The notes: generated from the letters alone by a model not told the origin. 9,392 bases of DNA from Promethearchaeota archaeon (GCA_004524425.1 SDNN01000107.1:1-9392); one strand, 5' to 3'; counted from the first letter of the stretch, positions 1 to 5,878 are shown. Program-made: numbers and translations.

Positions 1-194
1 ATGAGTTGAGACAAGTTTTCATTTTTCTCTCCTTCTACTCGTAAATCAACTATTTGAGAATTGACATTTTCTTTTTTTCTAAGATAAGCAGATAATTGTA
101 GAGTACCCAGCGGTAAATCCCCATAATACAAGGCCTTTTGATAATCACCTATGTAAAAAAATCCAGGGATGATGAGAAAGAGATCTTTTGACAT
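1..194 (-). CDS. B12-binding radical-SAM-type protein, N-terminus (partial)
   Basis: This is the first 64 codons of a gene that leaves the window at its left edge. The ATG at 194-192 is preceded in frame by a TAA at 200-198, so the start is well fixed. The peptide begins MSKDLFLIIPGFFYIGDYQ and has PLGTLQLSAYLRKK at about residues 29-42. This resembles the Rossmann-type cobalamin-binding domain at the front of B12-dependent radical SAM enzymes, in which a PPLGL.YLAAYLR-like helix follows the first beta strand; a strand SQIVDLRVEG follows, as expected. The radical SAM CxxxCxxC motif would lie beyond the edge, so the enzyme class is inferred and the substrate cannot be named. It shares its direction with the downstream-facing cinA-type gene, about 70 nt upstream of it. 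Confidence 0.6.
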   Translation of the reverse strand, partial: MSKDLFLIIPGFFYIGDYQKALYYGDLPLGTLQLSAYLRKKENVNSQIVDLRVEGEKNENLSQL

Positions 195-264
195 GATTTA
201 ATTTCTTCGGTTAAGTTCACTTAATAATCTATTAAATGTTAACTCTTTTAAACTCATATCATTA

Positions 265-759
265 TCATTTTGAATCGAAGGAGTCGAGGTAGTCTATAAT
301 TTCCTGCAAGACTTTTTGCTTAAAAGTTATTCGGTCAGCTTCATAATTGAATTTCTTCACCAGTGTCTCATCATTCTCCGTGGAGAATCCGATAAAAACC
401 AAACCGACAGGCTTTTCTGGAGTGCCCCCGGTAGGACCTGCAATTCCCGTTATTCCGATTCCCAAATCAGTTCTTCTTGATATAATCCTGACCCCTTCAG
501 CCATTTCTCTCGCTACCTCCTCCGATACGGCTCCAAATCTTTCGATTAATTTGGAATCAACATTTAACAAATCAGTTTTTGATTGGTTGCTATAACTTAT
601 CACGCCTCTTTCAAACACATTAGATGCTCCGGCTATGTTAGTTATCATGTGAGATACATATCCTCCCGTACATGATTCGGCAATTGCAATCCGAATTCTT
701 CTTTCCGTTAATTTATCAACTATCTTTCCGATTCTTTCCAGTACATCCATGTTGATCAT
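265..759 (-). CDS. pncC: CinA C-terminal domain / nicotinamide-nucleotide amidohydrolase
   Basis: This 164-residue protein is a stand-alone CinA C-terminal domain, the usual length for PncC. The family deamidates nicotinamide mononucleotide to nicotinate mononucleotide, recycling the pyridine ring in NAD metabolism. Seen in the sequence are AESCTGG at residues 27-33 (containing the family's conserved Ser), GVISYSNQSK at 52-61, FGAVSEEVA at 75-83, and the signature ITGIAGPTGGTPEKPVG at 103-119. These are all conserved blocks and none is broken. The N-terminal COG1058/MoCF domain of full-length CinA is absent. The start could be ATG 759 or the second ATG at 750, which gives MDVLERIGK; both lie before the conserved region. 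It is divergent from the GTPase operon across a 177-bp AT-rich spacer. Cytosolic, with no signal or membrane segment. Confidence 0.93.
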   Translation of the reverse strand: MINMDVLERIGKIVDKLTERRIRIAIAESCTGGYVSHMITNIAGASNVFERGVISYSNQSKTDLLNVDSKLIERFGAVSEEVAREMAEGVRIISRRTDLGIGITGIAGPTGGTPEKPVGLVFIGFSTENDETLVKKFNYEADRITFKQKVLQEIIDYLDSFDSK

Positions 760-784
760 CTTTTTCCATTATCTATTTTCATGG

Positions 785-806
785 AGTAGTATAAAATAGT
801 ATTTAT
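785..806 (-). promoter_or_regulatory. Candidate promoter for the cinA/pncC gene
   Basis: Read on the minus strand, the stretch contains ATAAATAC and TATTTTATA about 30-45 nt before the ATG at 759, a suitable distance for an archaeal TATA box on an mRNA with a very short leader. On the plus strand it shows TAGTAT twice (787-792 and 797-802) around an A-run. The assignment rests on base composition and spacing only. Confidence 0.3.
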
Positions 807-882
807 GTAGATAATAACCATTAGCTTAATAAAAATTAATAAGAAAAAAAGACAAATTAAAAATAATGTTTTAAATCATTAA

Positions 883-893
883 TCTTATAAAGT
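883..893 (+). promoter_or_regulatory. Candidate TATA box for the intron-bearing GTPase operon
   Basis: CTTATAAAGT lies about 45-53 nt before the ATG at 937. With transcription starting some 25 nt downstream, the leader would be about 20 nt. No convincing Shine-Dalgarno sequence precedes the ATG. It is one of several TATA-like strings in a very AT-rich spacer, so confidence is modest. Confidence 0.4.
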
Positions 894-936
894 AAATATA
901 AAAAACAAATTTTTCGCGAAAAAAATTAATAAATTT

Positions 937-1506
937 ATGACTGATACAGAAAACGCATTCGTGTTTAAAATCACGGTGATTGGCGATGGGGCAGTAGGTA
1001 AAAATTATCGATAAACGCGATGATTGCCTTTAACAAGCCTCATCAAGAAATACACGAAAGGTAGCTTTGAAAAAGATTATATCAAAACTCTTGGAGCACA
1101 ATTCTCTAAATATGATGAAGAAATAGAAGGTGATAATGTAAAATTATTCTTCTGGGATATTGCTGGTCAGGCAGAGTTCATGTTCATGCGTCCTACGTTT
1201 TATAAGGGATCAAAGGCAGCAATAATCGTCTTTTCACATGCTCCAGATGAAGAAATCAGTTTTGACCACGTAAAAGACTGGCATGATGACATCAAAAAGC
1301 ATTGTGGGGAACTGCCAATTGTATTATTCGGTAATAAAATTGATCTCGTTAATGAAAAGGATTTAGATGATAGAAAATGTGTGAATTTGGTAAAAAAACG
1401 GAAATTTCTTGGTTACTATAAGACCAGCGCAAAGACTGGAAAAAATGTTTATGAAGCATTTCAGGCAATTATTAAGGAATTATATAATAGATATAAAGAC
1501 GCGTGA
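937..1506 (+). CDS. Rab/Ras-like small GTPase, interrupted by a 30-nt putative intron in the P-loop
   Basis: The frame opens at ATG 937 and reads MTDTENAFVFKITVIGDGAVGK, then meets TAA (1012) and TGA (1021). From ACA at 1033 the same frame continues without a stop to TGA at 1504-1506. Removing 30 nt (1002-1031) gives a 179-residue protein with all Ras-family motifs: G1 GDGAVGKTS (16-24), switch I Thr41 in KTLG, G3 WDIAGQ (63-68), G4 NKID (123-126) and G5 SAK (154-156). Length and motif spacing match Rab-type GTPases. There is no C-terminal prenylation cysteine, so any membrane contact must be indirect. Without splicing, only a 25-residue peptide, or a protein restarted at TTG 1024 that lacks the P-loop Gly-Lys, could be made. 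The intact second exon argues against an old pseudogene. It is the first gene of a probable operon with the CxxC and V4R genes. Confidence 0.85.
1002..1031 (+). other. Putative 30-nt archaeal bulge-helix-bulge (EndA-type) intron in mRNA
   Basis: Hand folding gives outer pairs 994-995 with 1033-1034 (2 bp), a 4-bp central helix 996-999/1026-1029 (AGGT with GCCT, one G-U), bulge 1 at 1000-1002 (AAA), an inner helix 1003-1010/1018-1025 (8 bp, one G-U), a 7-nt loop at 1011-1017, and bulge 2 at 1030-1032 (TTA). This is the canonical geometry cut by archaeal tRNA-splicing endonuclease: 3-nt bulges on opposite strands separated by 4 bp. Cuts between the second and third bulge bases fall at 1001|1002 and 1031|1032. 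Joining the ends gives GGT AAA ACA AGC, exactly the G-K-T-S of the P-loop. The insert carries two in-frame stops. The weak point is the outer helix, which is only 2 bp. Shifting the excision to 1003-1032 or 1004-1033 would give the same product. Confidence 0.78.
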
Positions 1507-1808
1507 AACGATTTTCAATAATGTCAAGCAATCAAGAATACCCAAAAATTCTACTCTTCTCATCGAATCATTGTGCACCGTGCAAACCAGTTGAAGAGAT
1601 GTTAAAAAGAATCAATATATCCATGTTTGGAAAAAAGCTCAATATCGAAAAAATAGAAGTGGAAAAAAATCATCAACTTACAAGCAAATATAACGTTACC
1701 TCATTACCAACCATCATAATTGCTGACAAACGATTAAGCGTGAACATTCAAGAAGAGGATATCATTGATGCCATCCTTTATGGGTTCATTTCATCAGTTA
1801 AAATATAA
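1503..1808 (+). CDS. Thioredoxin/glutaredoxin-like CxxC protein
   Basis: This 101-residue protein has a thioredoxin-fold pattern. A strand KILLFSS (15-21) is followed by the redox motif CAPC (24-27) at the head of a helix, with the family's cis-proline in SLPT (Pro69). Such proteins reduce or exchange disulfides in the cytosol; the partner is unknown. The GTG start at 1503 overlaps the TGA stop of the GTPase gene (GTGA), a tight coupling. The alternative start ATG 1521 would give MSSNQEYPK and keeps the whole fold, so the exact start is open. No signal peptide or membrane segment is seen. Its place between a GTPase and a Cys-rich V4R protein suggests that it could act on one of them, which is inference only. 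Confidence 0.75.
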   Translation: MKRFSIMSSNQEYPKILLFSSNHCAPCKPVEEMLKRINISMFGKKLNIEKIEVEKNHQLTSKYNVTSLPTIIIADKRLSVNIQEEDIIDAILYGFISSVKI

Positions 1809-1866
1809 ATGCAATGGAAAAAAATAAAAAAAATTAAATTTAAAAAAATAAAAAGTTATAACAAAT

Positions 1867-1873
1867 AAGGAGA
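1867..1873 (+). promoter_or_regulatory. Shine-Dalgarno site of the V4R gene
   Basis: AAGGAGA sits 6 nt before the ATG at 1880 and matches the 16S rRNA anti-SD well. It is one of the few strong ribosome-binding sites in the window, which fits an internal operon gene that needs its own translation start after a 71-nt A-rich spacer. Confidence 0.75.
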
Positions 1874-1879
1874 TAAATA

Positions 1880-2359
1880 ATGGACCGGCAATTATTATCT
1901 AAAATATTAATGCAAATGAAGGCCCACTTGAAAAAGGGAAAGAAAATCGGAGATTTAAAAGTGGGCGCTTTGCTTGCACTTGGCCATCAGTTAGAAGCCA
2001 TATTTTATTACTTGGGCCACGAACTAGGTACGACATTGGATACAAGAAAATGCGATGAAGTAGTAAAAATCCCCGATGAGTTAAAAAAAATCGTAAAAGA
2101 ATACAATATTGGGGATATAACTATCATGGAAGCAACGGATGAAATCATCTCTTTACGATTAAAAAATCACAGCTCAATTGAGGATTTAATGGGTAAAGGC
2201 ATAAAATCTACAGGTAACTTTTGTTCCTTTGAAGCAGGGATGCTAGCAGGCATAGTTGAGAGAATGACTGATATTCATTGCTTTGCTCAAGAACTAGATT
2301 GTTCAATTCAATCTGGGAATGATTATTGTGAATTCATGATCGTGTTCCAACAAGATTAA
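1880..2359 (+). CDS. V4R-domain (TRAPP/Bet3-like) protein
   Basis: This 159-residue protein ends in a recognisable V4R pattern. It has FCSFEAGMLAGIVERMT (114-130), then Cys134, ELDC (138-141) and GNDYCEFMI (146-154), giving four regularly placed cysteines (115, 134, 141, 150), as in V4R proteins where they probably bind a metal or ligand. The V4R fold is shared with Bet3-type TRAPP subunits, part of the exchange factor for Rab1/Ypt1 in eukaryotes. The N-terminal half is helical and holds a Gly/His-containing segment (35-50), also typical of this fold. It has a strong SD and no obvious promoter of its own, so it is probably co-transcribed with the upstream GTPase and CxxC protein and is followed by a second GTPase. 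A role as GTPase regulator is inferred from fold and context; a small-molecule sensor is the main alternative. Confidence 0.8.
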   Translation: MDRQLLSKILMQMKAHLKKGKKIGDLKVGALLALGHQLEAIFYYLGHELGTTLDTRKCDEVVKIPDELKKIVKEYNIGDITIMEATDEIISLRLKNHSSIEDLMGKGIKSTGNFCSFEAGMLAGIVERMTDIHCFAQELDCSIQSGNDYCEFMIVFQQD

Positions 2360-2423
2360 AAATAATTAATTTATAAAATTCATAAGAAAAGATTTATCAC
2401 ATTATCTTGGATCATCAGATAAT

Positions 2424-2440
2424 TATTTATATTATAAATT
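2424..2440 (+). promoter_or_regulatory. Candidate promoter of the second GTPase
   Basis: The stretch contains ATTTATATTATAAATT about 43-58 nt before ATG 2482, spacing consistent with an archaeal TATA box and a leader of about 20 nt. Another TATA-like string, TTATAAAATT, lies at 2371-2380. No strong SD precedes the start. Confidence 0.4.
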
Positions 2441-2481
2441 GTATAATAATAAAAAAATTACATGTTATGTACTGATTAAGA

Positions 2482-3015
2482 ATGAGCGAAGAGCCAAATT
2501 ATATTGTTAAGATATGCTTATTAGGAGAAGCAGCTGTAGGGAAAACATCTTTAGTTTACAGATTTATTGAAAATAAATTTCGGGATAATTACAAGTCTAC
2601 GCTTGGCGTTAACTTACTAAAGAAGGACTTGAATGTGGACAACTATGGGAAAGTATCAGCTCAGATATGGGATTTAGGTGGACAAGAATCCTTTAAAAGC
2701 CTCAGAAAACTTTACTTAGAAGGCTCAAATGGAGCGTTATTGATTTTTGATACAACCAATAGAAAATCTTTTGATAAACTTAATGATTGGATATCAAGTT
2801 TCAGGGAATCTAGAGGAAATAGACCACTTCTGTTGATCGGTAACAAGATTGATTTAGAAGATAAAAAGAAAGTGGAAGATGCGGAGGCAAATGAATTGGC
2901 TAGCATAAATGATATGAATTTCATATCAACATCAGCTAAAACAGGAGCAAACGTTGAAATAGCGTTTAAGGATCTAATTAAGACTATTTTGGATGATATT
3001 ACGAAGGATTCATGA
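2482..3015 (+). CDS. Rab/Ras-like small GTPase (uninterrupted)
   Basis: This 177-residue GTPase carries every nucleotide-binding motif: G1 GEAAVGKTS (15-23), switch I Thr40 in KSTLG, G3 WDLGGQE (63-69), G4 NKID (121-124) and G5 SAK (151-153). The sequence between them (YLEGSNGALLIFDTTNRKSF, 78-97) is characteristic of Rab-like members. There is no C-terminal cysteine for prenylation, in line with other archaeal Ras-like proteins. It is a paralogue of the GTPase at 937 but clearly diverged from it (GGQ against AGQ, different termini), so the pair is not a recent duplication. Its P-loop is intact, which makes it a useful internal reference for where the neighbour is split. It lies 122 nt after the V4R gene behind its own TATA-like box. 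The regulator and target are unknown. Confidence 0.95.
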   Translation: MSEEPNYIVKICLLGEAAVGKTSLVYRFIENKFRDNYKSTLGVNLLKKDLNVDNYGKVSAQIWDLGGQESFKSLRKLYLEGSNGALLIFDTTNRKSFDKLNDWISSFRESRGNRPLLLIGNKIDLEDKKKVEDAEANELASINDMNFISTSAKTGANVEIAFKDLIKTILDDITKDS

Positions 3016-3111
3016 GATTTAGACTGAATTTTTCCTTCAATATCCTTTTCCTAAAGAAGAAAATGGGTACGAAATATAACCCTTCGAATTTGATGTTTTA
3101 AGGCACATTTA

Positions 3112-3158
3112 TTTATAAAACAATTCCTTTATAAATAATAAATAATAATTATAAAATT
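3112..3158 (+). promoter_or_regulatory. Multiple TATA-like boxes upstream of tbp
   Basis: Three TATA-like strings occur close together: TTTATAAA (3112-3119), CTTTATAAATA (3127-3137) and TTATAAAATT (3149-3158). The ATG at 3238 lies 80-120 nt further on, so transcripts starting from these boxes would carry leaders of roughly 50-100 nt, longer than elsewhere in the window. As the gene product itself binds TATA boxes, feedback control is possible. Not all three need be real in such AT-rich DNA. Confidence 0.45.
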
Positions 3159-3237
3159 AACAAAAAAAAAACGTGCAATTGTGATTTCACTTTTTTTATT
3201 AACATTCAACCAATAATAATCCCCTTTAGATGAGAAA

Positions 3238-3894
3238 ATGACAGAAGAAAATGAATTTGATGAGGAAGAGTTTGAGGAAGAGGAAGAAGAATATGATTAT
3301 GAATCCGATTTAGATTATAAGATTGAAAATGTGGTGGCAACGGTAAGTGTTGAAATCGCAGAAAAAATAGACCTTAATCAAATAGCAAGAAAGCATGCGG
3401 ATGTGGAATACAATCCTGAGAGATTTCCGGGCCTTGTGATGAGAATTGAAAAGCCAAGGGCTACGATCTTAATTTTTTCAACGGGAAAGATGGTGGTGAC
3501 GGGATTAAGAAAAGCGAGCGAAGCTGAGGCAGTGGTGAATAAAGTGGTGAAAAATATCCGGAAAGCTGGAATAAAATTATCAAATCCAGAAATCACCATT
3601 CAAAATATTGTTGCTTCAGGAGATCTCCACACTAATATCGATCTTAACATGGCGGCCATCGTGATGGAATATGCCATGTATGAGCCAGAAGTGTTTCCCG
3701 GGTTAATCTATCGCATGCAGGACCCAAAAACGGTATTTTTAATCTTTTCAACTGGAAGGATTGTGTGTACTGGTGCCAAGCAAAAAGAGATTGTAAGAGA
3801 TGCCGTCATGAAATTGAATCAACAAGTTAGAGAATTGGGTGTCGCCAAGAAAGATATTGGAGATACCGAATATCAAGATATCACATTCATCTAA
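3238..3894 (+). CDS. tbp: TATA-binding protein (TBP) with acidic N-terminal tail
   Basis: TBP binds the promoter TATA box and, with TFB, recruits archaeal RNA polymerase. The 218-residue protein has the two imperfect repeats of the saddle fold: about 28-115 and 116-209. Each holds an FPGL block (63-66, 153-156) and an IFSTG block (79-83, 169-173); the phenylalanines 63, 80, 153 and 170 sit where the DNA-kinking Phe residues are in the family. The oddity is the first 27 residues, 17 of them Asp or Glu, including a run of six Glu at 13-18. Most archaeal TBPs are about 180-190 residues, start close to the core, and carry any acidic tail at the C-terminus. No in-frame start between the tail and core is obvious, and the tail is encoded in frame from ATG 3238. 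It is monocistronic, facing a convergent gene downstream. Confidence 0.97.
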   Translation: MTEENEFDEEEFEEEEEEYDYESDLDYKIENVVATVSVEIAEKIDLNQIARKHADVEYNPERFPGLVMRIEKPRATILIFSTGKMVVTGLRKASEAEAVVNKVVKNIRKAGIKLSNPEITIQNIVASGDLHTNIDLNMAAIVMEYAMYEPEVFPGLIYRMQDPKTVFLIFSTGRIVCTGAKQKEIVRDAVMKLNQQVRELGVAKKDIGDTEYQDITFI

Positions 3895-3903
3895 TTCTTC
3901 CTA

Positions 3904-3920
3904 CTTTTAATTTTTTTATT
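3904..3920 (+). terminator. Candidate T-tract terminator after tbp
   Basis: CTTTTAATTTTTTTATT starts about 10 nt after the tbp stop. Archaeal termination commonly uses T-runs without a hairpin, and the neighbouring gene is convergent, so termination here makes sense. Confidence 0.45.
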
Positions 3921-3990
3921 GCTGTCCTTTAACTAACCTACAAATAAGAAGAATAAAACTAATAATAGATGAAATAAGATTAAAGAAAAA

Positions 3991-4344
3991 TTATAAGTAT
4001 TGGCTTTTAAATTCTTTTTTCTCGCTAATAGCATTTATTGAGGTCACGTATTCTTCATATAAGGCTTTTAATAAATCAGCATCTCTTGCCTTATTATAGG
4101 CCATGATAAAAAGCTGATTTAGAGATTTTTCGTTGTTTTTTATGTAAATATCATCATCTTCTTGTAAGATATCACTATATTTATCCAAAAAATTACACAG
4201 GATATATCTATTTTCACTCCTTAAATTAAGTTGGTTCAATGCACCATACATTTTCAAGATTAACGGTCCTTGATACCTTATATGATTATGATTTATGGCT
4301 TGAAATGCTTCGAGATATTGACTTCTTTTTAATGAAACGGTCAT
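3991..4344 (-). CDS. Hypothetical protein, helical, 117 residues
   Basis: I do not recognise this protein. It starts MTVSLKRSQYLEAFQAINHN and appears almost wholly helical, with amphipathic stretches such as NKARDADLLKALYEEYVTSI near the C-terminus and an acidic QEDDDIY patch in the middle. There is one Cys, no signal peptide, no membrane segment and no metal-binding cluster. Reading-frame length, an AGGA ribosome-site-like string 6 nt before the ATG, and the lack of a competing frame support a real gene. It lies downstream of the acylphosphatase on the same strand but is separated by 103 nt with poly-T tracts and an 11-bp tandem repeat, so it is probably a separate transcription unit. Convergent with tbp. 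Confidence 0.65.
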   Translation of the reverse strand: MTVSLKRSQYLEAFQAINHNHIRYQGPLILKMYGALNQLNLRSENRYILCNFLDKYSDILQEDDDIYIKNNEKSLNQLFIMAYNKARDADLLKALYEEYVTSINAISEKKEFKSQYL

Positions 4345-4356
4345 GTGATTCCTAAC

Positions 4357-4378
4357 TATAATACCATTATAATACCAT
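4357..4378. repeat. 11-bp tandem direct repeat (possible operator) upstream of the 117-residue gene
   Basis: TATAATACCAT occurs twice with no gap (4357-4367 and 4368-4378), followed by a degenerate third copy TATATTACGTA (4379-4389, 7 of 11 matching) and then GGTATTACC (4390-4398). The repeats lie 13-34 nt before the minus-strand ATG at 4344, where the TATA box should be. Eleven bp is about one helical turn, so the copies face the same side of the DNA. Confidence 0.5.
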
Positions 4379-4438
4379 TATATTACGTAGGTATTACCAA
4401 AAAAACTAAGGAAATTTTAAATTAAGATTATCATGCGG

Positions 4439-4447
4439 AAAAAAAAA
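4439..4447 (-). terminator. Candidate T9 terminator after the acylphosphatase
   Basis: On the minus strand nine T residues directly follow the stop codon of the acylphosphatase, with a second T7 run at 4405-4399. T-runs of this kind end archaeal transcripts, and they would close the aminotransferase-acylphosphatase unit. Confidence 0.45.
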
Positions 4448-4720
4448 TTAGAAGGCATATTCGAACCCCTTATACTTGTTCTCAGCGTCTTTAAAAGAGT
4501 GTTCCACTCTTTCCACTCTGGCATGCCTTGGACCCTTTTTGGAAAAATTTAATAATTCCTTAAGTTTATCTTCCGATCCTTCGGCTTCGATATACACGCT
4601 TCCATCTGGCATGTTTTTAACGATTCCCGTTAAACCCAATTTTCTTGCTACTTTTCTGGTAGTATAGCGAAAAAATACTCCTTGAACGTGTCCGTAAACA
4701 TTAATCACAATTTTTTTCAT
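4448..4720 (-). CDS. acyP: Acylphosphatase
   Basis: The 90-residue protein has the typical acylphosphatase length and both signature blocks. GHVQGVFFRY (10-19) contains the phosphate-binding loop and catalytic Arg18, and GIVKNMPDGSVYIEAEG (32-48) holds the water-activating Asn36. The family hydrolyses acyl phosphates such as carbamoyl phosphate or 1,3-bisphosphoglycerate in the cytosol. The C-terminus ends in YKGFEYAF, close to the family's usual F..RY ending but without the Arg. It follows the aminotransferase gene by only 24 nt on the same strand with no clear promoter between, so the two are likely co-transcribed, though no shared pathway is known. No strong SD precedes the ATG. Confidence 0.95.
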   Translation of the reverse strand: MKKIVINVYGHVQGVFFRYTTRKVARKLGLTGIVKNMPDGSVYIEAEGSEDKLKELLNFSKKGPRHARVERVEHSFKDAENKYKGFEYAF

Positions 4721-4744
4721 TGGATAATAAATCCATTTTAATTG

Positions 4745-5878
4745 TTATCTAGTAGCTAAATCTTTAATGATATTAATATTATCATTCAGTTCTTCTTGAG
4801 TGATTTTGGGATGAATATCTAAAGCGAAGATTTCTTTTGCAACCTTTTCCACAACAGGAAGCCTTAATTGAGTGTAATCTATCTCTTTTCCATAAAAAGG
4901 GCAGGACCAAGGACAACCTTTGGGATAGGCTACTTTTTTCTGGAATAATTTCGTTTGATACAATGGTTTGGGATAAAGTATCTTGCTCCGTGGAAATTTT
5001 GAAATGAATTCCTGTTGATCTAATCCAAAGATATGGGGATGAATTCTACCAATCCAATAGTTAAAAGCAGGTTCGCAATAATCTGGCACGTAAGGAGGGC
5101 TAATCCCTTCTACATTCTTCATTGCGCTAGTTAAATATTCAGCATTTTTATTTCTAATTTTCACATATTCATCCAATTTCTTTAATTGAACCCTTCCTAT
5201 TGCTCCTTGAATTTCAGTCATTCGATAATTCCAACCTAAACGATTATAAGCATACCAATATGGTTCTCCATGATGTCTCAATAAACGACACTGACGTGCA
5301 AATCTGGTATCATTCGTAGTAATCATCCCCCCTTCACCAGTTGTCATGTTTTTCGAGGGATAAAAACTAAATGCTCCTAAATCTCCAATGGAGCCAACTC
5401 TTTTACCTTTATACTTTGCACCATGGGATTGGCATGCGTCTTCAATTATTTTCAAGTCATGGTCTTCAGCAATCTCAACAAGTTCTCCCATATTGGCAGT
5501 AATTCCCGCTAAATGCACGGGTATAATGGCTTTTGTCTTATCAGTAATCTTATCTTCTACCGATTGACCATCTAGCGTATAGGTTTTATCATCTATATCT
5601 GCAAAAATTGGAATAGCATTATTATGCAAAATAGAACTAGCGGTTGCTATAAATGTATATGGCGGAACAATTACTTCATCCCCGGTTCCAATATCCAGAG
5701 ATGCAAGGGCTACGTGTAATGCAGCAGTTCCTGAATTCACGGCAATCGCATGCTTAACTCCTATATATTCGGCAAATTCCTTTTCAAATGATTCTACAAC
5801 CTTTCCATGTAACATGGAAAGCATTTGTGATTCCATCACCTTGATAACTTCTTTCTGCTCCTCCTCGGTTATATTCAT
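4745..5878 (-). CDS. DegT/DnrJ/EryC1/StrS family PLP-dependent aminotransferase
   Basis: This 377-residue protein is a full-length sugar-aminotransferase-type enzyme (fold type I). Such enzymes transfer an amino group, usually from glutamate, to keto-sugars for glycans or glycoconjugates. Visible features: NSGTAAL (48-54) for PLP phosphate, PPYTFIATA (72-80), DIDDKTYTLD (94-103), PVHLAG (120-125), EDACQSHGA (146-154, Asp147 pairing with the pyridine nitrogen), and SFYPSKNMTTGEGG (171-184) with the Schiff-base Lys176. WNYRMTEIQGAIG (216-228) is also diagnostic. The C-terminal part has CPWSCPFYG (322-330), a small Cys pair not needed for catalysis. The ATG 5878 is supported by a strong SD. No nucleotide-sugar genes are adjacent, so the substrate stays unknown. 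Confidence 0.93.
   Translation of the reverse strand: MNITEEEQKEVIKVMESQMLSMLHGKVVESFEKEFAEYIGVKHAIAVNSGTAALHVALASLDIGTGDEVIVPPYTFIATASSILHNNAIPIFADIDDKTYTLDGQSVEDKITDKTKAIIPVHLAGITANMGELVEIAEDHDLKIIEDACQSHGAKYKGKRVGSIGDLGAFSFYPSKNMTTGEGGMITTNDTRFARQCRLLRHHGEPYWYAYNRLGWNYRMTEIQGAIGRVQLKKLDEYVKIRNKNAEYLTSAMKNVEGISPPYVPDYCEPAFNYWIGRIHPHIFGLDQQEFISKFPRSKILYPKPLYQTKLFQKKVAYPKGCPWSCPFYGKEIDYTQLRLPVVEKVAKEIFALDIHPKITQEELNDNINIIKDLATR

Noticed and set aside
347..595. Plus-strand ORF of 82 codons
   Set aside because: It lies entirely opposite the well-supported CinA-type gene and has no recognisable features.
1012..1023. Selenocysteine or stop readthrough of the GTPase interruption, suggested by an in-frame TGA and a PSTK gene nearby
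   Set aside because: A TAA precedes the TGA in the same frame, and reading through would insert 10 residues into the P-loop between Lys and Thr, destroying nucleotide binding.
997..1035. Programmed translational bypass of the 30-nt hairpin
   Set aside because: Known bypassing needs matching take-off and landing codons. The codon before the gap is AAA and the codon before ACA is TTA, which do not match. The BHB geometry explains the gap better.
937..1506. Old pseudogene or assembly error
   Set aside because: The second exon keeps 157 codons with every GTPase motif. The insert is a multiple of three, forms a near-perfect stem, and its predicted cut sites restore the motif exactly.
3016..3237. 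A small gene or RNA in the spacer before tbp
   Set aside because: No open frame with a credible start and no GC-rich stem typical of tRNA or structured RNA could be seen; the spacer is explained by promoter and leader.
4357..4398. CRISPR-like array
   Set aside because: The repeats are 11 bp with no spacers and only two exact copies.
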